Notes under the pieces: generated by a model
The model's input: the letters and a program-made list of their open reading frames with translations, nothing else
Databases searched by the model: none
Told to the model about the DNA's origin: nothing
Assembly: GCA_032622095.1 (NCBI GenBank)
Contig: CP136066.1
Location: 131,287,917 to 131,351,916, forward strand
Origin: Siphonodentalium dalli
Lineage: Eukaryota > Mollusca > Scaphopoda > Gadilida > Siphonodentaliidae
Reading direction: 5' to 3'
Length of the DNA: 64,000 bases
Shown: positions 11,816 to 21,351 of the stretch, one piece after another
Layout of the letters: each line of letters begins with the position of its first letter
Position numbering within the stretch: the stretch's first letter is position 1
Program-made: the position numbers and the translations under genes

Positions 11816-12094
11816 TTAAATTTCGTTTCCTTTCTTCTTGTCACTTTCCAGCCTGCCCTCTCGTTTCAGCTGACTTTTCGCACGTTCCACCGCATGTTCG
11901 CTCGGCGATATCCATCTAATATTTAATTTGTCCTTGTTTGGTGAGGGAATACCCTGTTTTGGTAAATTATCGAATCCTAGTCCGCCGCCGCCGATCTGTA
12001 CGATCTCCCCATTCGGACGCTTACCGCTGGCATTATCCTTGTAATACTTCAGCCATTTCTAAGGATCGGAAACATACAGTTTACTGTAATCCAT
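11816..12094 (-). pseudogene. Decayed small ORF, unknown family
   Basis: On the minus strand an ATG at 12094-12092 starts a 92-codon frame ending at TAA (11816-11818), with one in-frame TAG at 12061-12059 only 12 codons in. Downstream of the stop, the frame reads through 80 codons of well-formed protein: a KWLKYYKDNASGKRP block, a glycine cluster (IGGGGLGFD), then a charged helical C-terminus rich in Lys/Arg/Glu. Composition and length suggest a former gene of the element at 10041-12740. I do not recognise the family. Confidence 0.5.
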
Positions 12095-12168
12095 ACTTTA
12101 CAATCGTTGATGGGAAACAATGGACATACCCCATAGAAATACCGGTCAATAGCGTGACATAGCGTTTC

Positions 12169-12624
12169 AATAGGGGACGAATACCATTTGATCATGGAAT
12201 GCACCAGTGTTAGCTCTTTAAGAAATAGATTTCTACCCCGCCACCTTACTGAGCAAATAAACGTTTATAACTTCTGCTCAATTATAAACACAACCGATAC
12301 TGTGCACATGAACAAGTTGTGTGGGTTTTTAAGATACGCCCAACATGTTGCATAGTTCACTCCTTGTCGATGGTATACACCACAGGAATGGACTTTGCAA
12401 CCATTGGTATACTATATATTATTCGGATCACCACAGCACCACCCCACCTTACCATCTCTAGACATATACATGCGACGACGGCAAATGTTTACAATGACTT
12501 TATTAAATTTCAATTGTTATACTTACTATTTTATTGGTTTACACCACAGTGCTATCTATTATATTTGATTTGTTCGTGTATTACATGTCACATGTAATTA
12601 GAACAACAATAAAGAATCTTGAAT
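12169..12624 (+). mobile_element. Retroposon 3'-end insertion in right TIR
   Basis: The right TIR is interrupted between 'gcgtttca' and 'tcgacatcaatag'; the left TIR has these directly joined. The inserted block ends in 'acaacaataaagaatcttgaa', typical of the 3' end of a truncated non-LTR retroposon. No clear target-site duplication is seen. Confidence 0.55.
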
Positions 12625-12831
12625 CGACATCAATAGCGACGCATTGCACAACGTGTAGCGCTCGAACAATAGACAACTAGCCGAACGTCAGCCGAACGTT
12701 TTAAGGGGGCTCAAAAAAGTTTTCTATACTACTTATATTCATGTTTCCAGAAATTCACTTACAACAACAATATATCGTGCTATTACATATGTAAGATCTA
12801 ATTGCTGAATTCGTACTTTTATTATACTATA

Positions 12832-13189
12832 CTAGCTGATGTGCCCGACTTCGTCCGGGCTATTTAGAGATTTCTTTGCCAGAAACATGCCTATATGCAT
12901 GAGCGAGGTCAAGGTTAAGGACACGGTCGCACGTGAAATTGGACCCGCCCATATTGTTCCAGGGATCAAAGTAGGCCGACAAACAAAATTTGAGTCGGAT
13001 CCGTCGATGTACAGAAACATGTCTATATGAGCGTACATTGTCAAGGACACGGTCGCACGTGAAATTGTACCCGCCCATATTGTTCCCGGGATCAAAGCAG
13101 GCCTGCATACCAAATTTGAGTCGGATCGGTCGAGCAGTTTTCGAGTCATACACATACAGACAGACAGAAGTTCCAGAATATATAATAGA
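12832..13189 (-). mobile_element. Non-autonomous Helitron, family B
   Basis: Minus-strand start TCTATTATATATTCTGG, minus-strand end: hairpin GCCCGGACGAAGTCGGGC, then 'acatcag', CTAG and a following T. It contains an internal ~120-bp tandem duplication ('acggtcgcacgtgaaattg' at 12924 and 13051). Confidence 0.75.
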
Positions 13190-14610
13190 CTATTAGTATA
13201 TTCTTGAGGAAATTCATAATTTGGTAACTTTTATTTCTGAATAAAAACCTACAACCCAGGCCATCCGTGCATTAAAGGCCAGTTTTCAAGGCAATTATTT
13301 AATGTGACTAAAGCATGAAACTTTGCACATGTTCACGGTGTCACCATAGCTTCATTTTTGTATGTAGAGCCATCACCAAAAATCGGCGGCCATCTTGGAT
13401 TTTGGTGGCAATCTTGGAATTTCTATAGAAATATCCGATATTAGCCATATTTTCCAAAATAAATATTTTTTATTTGGATCTTCTCATGAATCAAAGCTGA
13501 AATATGAACAATTTGTCAATATTGATGAAAATGTCCATTGATTATTCATATTTAGATCGGGATATGTATGCATTTTCGGCGCCCATCTTCGATTTCGTTG
13601 CAGATTCCGAAGTATTGAGCGTATTATTCAATGGGGGCTCAAAGATAATGATCATAGAATAATTTGTTCGAACGAAAAAGATTAACAGTGCCATTGATGT
13701 ATGAGTTAATATCTTTATATATTTTTTATCACATAATTAGTCCCTAAACCCGGCCTCCTATATTTTTAGTAAGACACACGTGTATTATCGGCACGAGCAG
13801 TGACTTAAGAGTATATCGCAATGATGTCAAGGCCGGAACTTTATTAGTATGTTAATTGAAATAAAATTATGATATTTGATTCGTGTTTTGGGTTATTTAG
13901 TGTTGACAGAGATAAGCATGAATGATAATTAGGGTGGTTTAACTATTTTGTCAACATGAAAAACACATTTAAAATGGAACATTATTTGTTGTGCATGGGT
14001 GTCTTTGCTTCTTTGGTTGTGATAAGGAAATCAATTTTGTTTTAGCCCCAGTTGCTTCGATATCGTTTTTCCTGCTACAATGTGGTTATGTGCTATAAAA
14101 TGCTACACTGATGTCGAGAATGGGGAAATATAAATGCATGTATGGAGTGATTTTGATGTTTACATTTTCGTTCTGCGTTTTACCAAAATGGCATATTTCG
14201 ATGTGTCTATTTTTAGCCGATACTATGAGATTTGTATTCACTGATGTGATTATTAAACCATTTAATTGTTTCCTGAACGCCATATTAATACCGATTATAT
14301 AACTCCATGTTGGAGCTGCTACATGCTCTTTGTTGATAAACGTCAGGTTCTTGTCCCGTCCCATCTTCACTGCGCATGTTCTGCGTCTTAGTCATTGTTC
14401 TGCGTTTTCTAATATAATTTTAGTCTGAATCCGCATGCAGTTTTCTTCGAAAACGAGCCTCCGATCCTAACACATGCACTCTTATCGACAATGTATATCC
14501 CTAACCCATATAGTTCTCCCGTCTTGATGTATGGATTAGACATTCGTCCATTGTGATATATAGCTTCGCCTTTCTATGATATTTCGAACACGTCGATTAA
14601 TCAAGCTTCA
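13190..14610. other. Intergenic or intron
   Basis: No gene recognised. One 'ggcggccatcttggatttt' module (13386-13410) is related to those in the fold-back at 27419. If exons A and B belong to one gene this stretch is intron. Confidence 0.4.
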
Positions 14611-14628
14611 TATGTCTATCTGTTTCAG
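14611..14628 (+). promoter_or_regulatory. Splice acceptor of zinc-finger exon B
   Basis: tatgtctatctgtttcag ends at 14628. The following base completes a split codon and TCA ACC TCG ATG follows in frame, the same phase as exon A. Confidence 0.75.
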
Positions 14629-15340
14629 GTCAACCTCGATGTTAACGGACGACTCATTGGCCCTTCTCAAGACTCTTGGTGTAGAGATATTGCGGGATGA
14701 ATCACACAGTGAAATGAACATAAAGATCTCACCCAGAAATGACAACGCTGAAGATCAGACTATACCCATAACCACACAAACAATGAGTGGCGAAGTTCAG
14801 ATTAATAGCGATGTGATACCCTCCAGACCCGGTCCTTCAAAACCAAAAGTTAAAAAGAGATATAAACAGAAGCCTCGTAAAGATCCCTTACTCTGTCATA
14901 TTTGTTCGAAACAGTTTAAAACTAAAGTTGGATACAGACAACACCTGAATGTTATTCACGAGAGGACCAGCAGACACCAATGTGAAATTTGTGACAAGAA
15001 ATTTTATAACAAGACGGATTTGAAAGGTCATCTACTTCAACACGGAATTGGAGCGAAGCTGCAATGCCCTCACTGTCCTAAACAATTTTCTCACCAGAAA
15101 GTGTTAAAGAGGCATGCCGAATGTTGTGGCGGACCAGCGTATGTTGGACCTGTTGTATGCGGGGAATGTGGATTAGTGTTTAGTTCAAAACATACTCGCA
15201 GGGATCATATTCTGTCAATGCATGGAGGTCGTACATACCCATGCATATGTGGGATAACCTTCAAGTGGAGGGCGTCGTGGAATAGGCATCGACGGACCAG
15301 CTGTCCTGACACACCCCGCGACGATTCTTTCTGGAAATAG
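14629..15340 (+). CDS. C2H2 zinc-finger protein, terminal exon B
   Basis: The exon encodes about 236 residues, ending at TAG 15338-15340. Residues 1-85 are a linker that starts with a Leu-rich piece (DDSLALLKTLGVEIL) and ends in a basic cluster (KPKVKKRYKQKPRK) that could be a nuclear localisation signal. Five finger modules follow: CHIC..H..H, CEIC..H..H, CPHC..H with Cys for the last His, CGEC..H..H, and a last CxCG finger (YPCICGITFKWRASWNRH) ending in Cys. The order of the last three fingers (C2HC-like, C2H2, CxC) matches exon A, so the exons are paralogous. The open frame can be read upstream of the acceptor to an ATG at 14576, but that part is intronic in the spliced model. Function is presumably DNA binding; targets are unknown. 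Confidence 0.85.
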
Positions 15341-15784
15341 GTTGATTCATTTGAACAAAGTCATATATATAGTATTCAAGGCTAGCTATTCAGATGTCCC
15401 TTATCGAAGATGCTCAATGATGTCTTCAGAATCGTTTTTTTTTAAAACTTATTTCCTATTTTGACATTAACACAATTTTGAGGAGATTAATTTAGCATTG
15501 AACATTGTGGATGAGTTATCTGATATGCGGCAACAATTTGTTTGTGTTTTGATATATGGCCTGGTGGTCGCACAATTCACAATCCAACGCTTTCTTAATA
15601 TTGCCATGTAAGTTATCTGACTGTACAATTTCATCACTTATGTTGACTGGAACTCAGTCAAACTTTTGGGCCTTGATTTTTATCTAACTTTTGGGCCTTG
15701 GTTTTTATTTTTACCTTCAGAAATGACAATATACATGAAATATGCATCCTTGGCTTGGTTTTCTTCTTTTTAAAACCGAAGATA

Positions 15785-15790
15785 AATAAA
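15785..15790 (+). terminator. Candidate polyadenylation signal for exon B
   Basis: AATAAA about 445 bp after the exon B stop codon, on the same strand, just before repeat sequence begins. Confidence 0.35.
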
Positions 15791-15825
15791 TATTGACTAC
15801 CGCAAACCGGTCCGGTGTAACAGGA

Positions 15826-15948
15826 TATCCCCCCCCCCCCCACCCTGGATACCTCCCCCCCCCCCCATGTGAAAAATTATTTCACTCATTTGATATCGTT
15901 TGGTCCTGAAATGGCCAGAAAAATGTTTTTTGAGATTGAAATTTATTT

Positions 15949-15980
<32 letters not shown>

Positions 15981-18075
15981 AAGTGACAACATTTTTCACG
16001 CATTTGATTGTTTGTTCCTGAATGGCCAGAAAATTTTATCGTTTTTAATTAAAATTTTTTTTTTTTATTTTTTTTAATGTCCAGGTCAGAACATCTCCCC
16101 CCCCCCCCCCCCCACCAGCACCTACATGACAAAAAAAAATCAACTTATGGTTTTATCGCTTATTTTGCTTTATATATTCATGAAACAGCGAGAAATTAAC
16201 TTCTGAGAAAAAGATTTTTGAGTCAGGGTTTGGGGTGGGGGGAGATGTCCAGGTCAGGATATCTCCCCCCCCCCCCCCACCCAGCACCTACATGAAAAAA
16301 AAATCATCTTATGGTTTTATTGCTTGTTTTGCTTTAAATAGTCATGAAACGGCGATAAATTAACTTCTTCTGAGGAAAAGTTTTTAGAGTCGGGTTTGGG
16401 GTGGGGGGGGGGGGGGGGGGCGGGGGAGATGACCAGGTCAGGATATCTCCTCCCCCCCCCCCCACCCAGCACATACATGATAAAAAAATCAATGTATGGC
16501 TTTATTGCTTATTTTGCTTTATATAGTCATGAAACAGCGATAAATTAACTTCTTCTGAGAAAAAGTTGTTTGAGTCAGGGTTTGGGGTGGTGGGGGGAAG
16601 ATGTCCAGGTCAGGATATCTCTCCCCCCCCCCCCACACACACAGCACCTACATGAAAAGTTTTTAGAGTCAGGGTTTGGGTGGGGGGGAGATGTCCAGGT
16701 CAGGGTTTGGGGTGGTGGGGGGATGTCCAGGTCAGGATATCTACCCCCCCCCCACCCAGCACCTACATGACAAAAAAATCATCTTATGGTTTTATCGCTT
16801 ATTTTGCTTTATATAGTCATGAAACGGCAAGAAATTAACTGATTCTGAGAAAAAGTTGTTTGAGTCAGAGTTTGGGGTGGTGGGGGAGATGTCCAGGTCA
16901 GGATATCCCCCCCCCCCCCCCCCCCCCCCCCCACCCAGCACCTACATGAAAAGAAAATCATCTTATGGTTTTATTGTTTATTTTGCTTTATATAGTCATG
17001 AAACGGCGAGAAATTAACTTCTTCTGAGGAAAAGTTTTTAAGAGTCAGGGTTTGTGGTGGGGGGGGGGTGGGAGATGTCCAGGTCAGGATATCCCCCCCC
17101 CCCAAACCCAGCACCTACATGACAAAAAAATCATCTTATGGTTTTATCGCTTATTTTGCTTGATATATTCATGAAACAGCGAGAAATTAACTTCTTCTGA
17201 GAAAAAGTTTTTAGAGTCAGGGTTTGGGGTGGGGGGGGGGGGCATGAAATGTCCAGGTCAGTATATCTCTACCCAGCACCTAAATGACAAAAAATTCATC
17301 TTATGGTTTTATTGCTTATTTTGCTTTATATATTCATGAAACAGCGAGAAATTAACTTCTGAGAAAAAGTTTTTTGAGTCAGGGTTTTGGGTGGGTGGGG
17401 GGAGATGTCCAGGTCAGGCTATCTCTCCCCCCCCCCCCCCCACCCAGCACTTAGCTACATGACAAAAAAATCATCTTATGGTTTTATGGCTTATTTTGCT
17501 TTATATATTCATGAAACAGCGATAAATTAACTTCTGAGAAAAAGGTTTTAGGGTCAGGGTTTGGGTGGGGGGTGGAAGATGTCCAGGTCAGGATATCCCC
17601 CCCCCCCCACCCAGCAACTACATGACAAAAAAATTGTCTTATGGTTTTATCGCTTGTTTTGCTTTATATAGTCATGAAACGGCGAGAAATTAACTTCTGA
17701 GAAAAAGTTGTTTGAGTCAGGGTTTGGGTGGTACATTGATTTTTTTGTCATGTAGGTGCTGGATGGGGGAGGGAGATATCATGACCTGGACATCTCCCCC
17801 CCCCCCCCCACCCCAAACCCTGACTCTAAAAACTTTTCCTCGAAGAAGTTAATTTCTCGCCGTTTCATGACTATATAAAGCAAAATAAGCAATAAAACCA
17901 TACATTGATTTTGTTTTGTCATGTAGGTGCTGGGTGGGGGGGGGGGGGGAGATATCCTGACCTGGACATCTCCCCCACCCCAAACCCTGACTCTAAAAAC
18001 TGGACATTTCAGGAACAAACAATCAAATGCGTGAAAAATAAAAATTAATAAAAAATAAATTTCAATAAGATATCC
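15826..18075. mobile_element. Fold-back-like element of ~170-bp C/G-tract units
   Basis: About ten head-to-tail units of roughly 170 bp run from about 16070 to 17730 (marker 'gtccaggtcaggatatct' near 16079, 16247, 16431, 16601, 16726, 16891, 17076, 17251, 17408, 17581). Each has a G tract before and a C tract after the marker. Two units then follow in the opposite orientation (marker inverse near 17775 and 17955). The outer flanks are also inverted: the 'ctgaa(a)tggccagaaaa' / 'cgcatttgattgtttgttcctg' text at 15897-16040 recurs inverted at 18003-18060. Arms built of tandem repeats are the hallmark of Foldback-type elements. Confidence 0.6.
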
Positions 18076-19070
18076 TAGGATATCCTGCATATCGTGTAGT
18101 ATCCCTGCACCATGAATGTATGTCTCCACCCGGAGTTATAGTGTATTTGATGGGAGGGACATCTCCTGCACAGATATTACAATTTCTATAGTCATAAAAA
18201 CTATAAAAAAAGGGAATTAGGGGTCCCTGATGGCTTGCTTACCTCATAATGTGTACCTATTGAGTTAAAATTGGGTAAAACCCCCTATTTGCATACCATC
18301 AGCATCCCTGTCCCACGAGTGTGTGTCTTCACCCCGGAGCTCTGGTAAATTTCAGTAAAGGGACAGCTAATGCACAGATGTATGGCATGTCCATGGCCAT
18401 AAAAAGGAATTAGGGGCCATGGGGGGGGGGCTGCTTCCCTCTTGTGGTGGGCTTATATAGACTTGATATGTAGCATGTCCATGGCCATAACAAGTGAATT
18501 AGTGGTCACTGGAGGCCTGCTTCCCTCATGTGGTGGGCCTATATAGATTCGAAAATTAAAGAATAAACATATTTCCAAATGCATATCAGCATTCCTGCCC
18601 CATGAATGTGTGTCTCCACCCGGAGTTGTTCTACTATATTTGCATAAAGAAACATTTCATGAACAGAGGTAATAATTTCCATGGTCATAAAAAGGTAATT
18701 AGGGGTCCCTGGGCGCTTGCTTCCCGCATATGGTGTACTTATTGACTTAAAATTGGATAACACCCCCCCCCCCTATTTTTATATCATCAGTATCCCTGTC
18801 CCATGGATGTGTATCTCCACCCAGAGCTTCAGTGAATTTCAGTAAAGGGACATCTTCTGTGCAGATATGTAGCATGTCCATGGCCATAAAAAGGGAACTA
18901 TGAGTTATTGTGGGCCTTCTTCCCTCATGTGGTGGGCCAATATAGACTCGAATATTGAAGAAAAAACGTATTTCCAAAAACATCGGCATCCCTGCCCCAT
19001 CAAAGTATGTCTCCAGCCGGAGCTATATTGCGTTTGATTAATGGGACATCTCTTGCACAAATATATACAA
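18076..19070. repeat. ~200-bp satellite array, left part
   Basis: Units marked by 'gtgtgtctccacccggag', a 'ggccataaaaagggaatta' block and 'gcttccctcat.tggtg' recur about every 200 bp. Two unit types alternate: one ends with 'gtacttattgacttaaaattgg', the other with 'gggcctatatagactcgaa', giving a ~400-bp higher-order dimer. The array is interrupted by Helitrons at 19071 and continues at 20448. Confidence 0.75.
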
Positions 19071-19580
19071 CTAGCCGATGAGCCCGACGTTGTCCGGGCT
19101 ATTCAAAAACCAAATTTCAAGTCGATAGCTCCACCCGTTTCCGAGATCTGGTCAGCGCATGCGCGAAGCTGGCGTCGCACGGGCGCGGCGACCCGATAAA
19201 ATTCGTATCCGGGGCAAGATACATTCACACAGCAAATTTCAAGTCGATAGCTCCACCCGTTTCCGAGATCTCATCTGCGCATGCGCGAAGCGGGCGCCGC
19301 ACGGGCTCGGCGACCCGATAAAATTCGTATCCGTGGCAAGATACATTCACATAGCAAATTTCAAGTCGATAGCTCCACCCATTTCCGAGATCTCGTCTGC
19401 GCATGCGCTGCACGGGCGTCGTACGGGCTCGCCAATACGACAATGACGACCGCCTGGTCAAACTACACACACGTACCAAGTTTCGTCCCGATCGGTCGAG
19501 AATCGTAGATTTGTATAAATGACAGACAGACAAACAGATAAACAGACAAACAGACAGATGTCTTCAAAATATATATGAGA
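19071..19580 (-). mobile_element. Non-autonomous Helitron, family A, copy 1
   Basis: Minus-strand start TCTCATATATATTTTGAAG; minus-strand end GCCCGGACAACGTCGGGC hairpin, 'tcatcgg', CTAG, followed by T. It contains three 122-bp subrepeats (starts 19111, 19233, 19355), each with a TGCGCATGCGC palindrome. Copies 1-3 abut without spacer. Confidence 0.85.
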
Positions 19581-19952
19581 CTAGCCGATGAGCCCGACGT
19601 TGTCCGGGCTATTCAAAAACCAAATTTCAAGTCGATAGCTCCACCCGTTTCCGAGATCTCGTCTGCGCATGCGCGAAGCTGGCGTCGCACGGGCTCGGCG
19701 ACCCGATAAAATTCGTACTCGGGGCAAGATACATTCATATACCAAATTGCAAGTCGATAGCTCCACCGTTTCCGAGATCTCGTCTGCGCATGCGCTGCAC
19801 GGGCGTCGCACGGGCTCGCCAATACGACAACGACCACCGCCTGGTCAAACTACACACACGTACCAAGTTTCGTCCCGATCGGTCGAGAATCGTAGATTTG
19901 TATTAATGACAAACAGACAGACAGACAGAGGTCTTCAAAAATATATATGAGA
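19581..19952 (-). mobile_element. Non-autonomous Helitron, family A, copy 2
   Basis: Same ends as copy 1 but only two 122-bp subrepeats. Its TC start is joined directly to the CTAG end of copy 3. Confidence 0.85.
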
Positions 19953-20447
19953 CTAGCCGATGAGCCCGACGTTGTCCGGGCTATTCAAAAACCAAATTTC
20001 AAGTCGATAGCTCCACCCGTTTCCGAGATCTGGTCTGCGCATGCGCGAAGCTGACGTCGCACGGGCTCGGCGACCCGATAAAATTCGTATCCGGGGCAAG
20101 ATACATTCACATAACAAATTTCAAGTCGATAGCTCCACCCGTTTCCGAGATCTCGTCTGCGCATGCGCGAAGCTGGCGTCGCACGGGCTGGGCGACCCGT
20201 TAAAATTCGTATCCGGGGCAAGATACATTCACATAGCAAATTTCAAGTCGATAGCTCCACCTGTTTCCGAGATCTCGTCTGCGCATGCGCACGGGATCGC
20301 CAATACGACAACGACGACGACCGCCTGGTCAAACTACACACACGTACCAAGTTTTGTCCCGATCGGTCGAGAATCGTAGATTTGTATAAATGACAGACAT
20401 ACAGACAGACAGACAAACAAACACAGGTCTTCAAAATATATATGAGA
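19953..20447 (-). mobile_element. Non-autonomous Helitron, family A, copy 3
   Basis: Three 122-bp subrepeats. Its minus-strand start follows an A of the satellite (aaA|TCTC), while copy 1 ends CTAG|T. Removing copies 1-3 leaves the expected A|T Helitron target inside satellite DNA. Confidence 0.85.
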
Positions 20448-21345
20448 TTTATTATATGGCCATAAAAGGGGAATTAGGGTCCCTGGGTGCTTGCTTTCCT
20501 CATTTCGTGAACTTATTTTATACTTAAAATTGGGTAAAACCCTCAATTTGCATATCATCAGCATCCCTGTCTCACGAATGTGTGTCTCGACCCGGAGCTC
20601 TAGTGAATTTCAGTAAAGGGACATCTAATGCACAGATGTATAGCATGTCGATGGCCATAAAAAGAGAATTATGGGTCATTGGGGGCCTGCTTGCCTCATG
20701 TGCTGGGCCTATATAGACTCGAATATTTAAGAAAAAACATATTTCCAAATGCATATCAATCAGTATACCTGCCCCATGAATGTGTGTCTCCATCCGGAGC
20801 TCTACTATATTTTAATAAAGGAACATTTTATGAACAGAGGTAAATAATTTCCATGGTCATAAAAAGGGAATTAGGGGTCCCTGGGCGCTTGCTTCCTTCA
20901 TATGGTGTACTTATTGACTTAAAACTGGATAACACCCCTATGTTTATATCATCAGCATCCCTGTCCCATTAATGTGTATCTCCACCCCGGAGCTTCAGTA
21001 AAGGGACATCTCCTGCACATATATGTAGCATGTCCATGGCCATAAAACGAAAATTAGGGCTCACGGGGGGGGGGGGCTGCTTCCCTCATATGGCGGGCCA
21101 ATATAGACTCGATAATTGCAGAATAAACATATTTCCAAATGCATATCAGCATCGTTGCCCCATGAATGTGACAGTGTGTCTCCACACAGGGTTTTACTAT
21201 ATTTGAATAAAGGGACATTTCATGTACAGAGGTTAATAATTCCCATGGTCATAAAAAGGGAATTGGGGGTCCCTGGTGGCTTGATTCCCTCATATGGTGT
21301 ACTTATTGACTAAAAATTGGATAACGTTTACACCCCCTATTTTTA
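20448..21345. repeat. ~200-bp satellite array, right part
   Basis: Continuation of the array at 18076-19070, with marker 'tgtgt.tctc.ac' near 20575, 20779, 20972 and 21174 and the same alternation of two unit types. It stops where LINE sequence begins. Confidence 0.75.
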
Positions 21346-21351
21346 TATCAT

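Larger units (their letters stand above)
10041..12740. mobile_element. Inverted-repeat-bounded remnant, virus- or Polinton-like
   Basis: The left end (10041-10215) and the right end (12109-12168 plus 12625-12740) are inverted copies: for example 'gaaacgctatgtcacgcc' on the left is the inverse of 'ggtcaatagcgtgacatagc' on the right, and 'ttttttgagccccctt' pairs with 'aagggggctcaaaaaa'. The terminal inverted repeats are about 175 bp. The interior holds two broken small ORFs on opposite strands (11193-11617 plus, 11816-12094 minus), duplicated promoter-like blocks and a C tract. Long TIRs and divergent small genes recall Polinton/Maverick-type or viral integrants; neither a DNA polymerase nor a capsid gene is visible, so the assignment is inference. 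The right TIR is split by a 456-bp insertion. Confidence 0.55.

Noticed and set aside
19071-19110. Hammerhead-ribozyme-like string at the Helitron hairpin (cCGATGAGCCCG..CGGGC)
   Set aside because: The CUGAUGA-like box and stem II are suggestive, above all in family B (CTGATG), but the GAAA box that must follow stem II is absent (TATTCAAA or TATTTAGA instead). The Helitron 3'-hairpin plus CTAG explains the conservation better.
19159-20434. Arg/Ala-rich open frames on both strands (also 23095-23709, 54065-55318)
   Set aside because: They are by-products of stop-poor, GC-rich Helitron subrepeats; the 122-bp period is not a multiple of three and frames shift between units.
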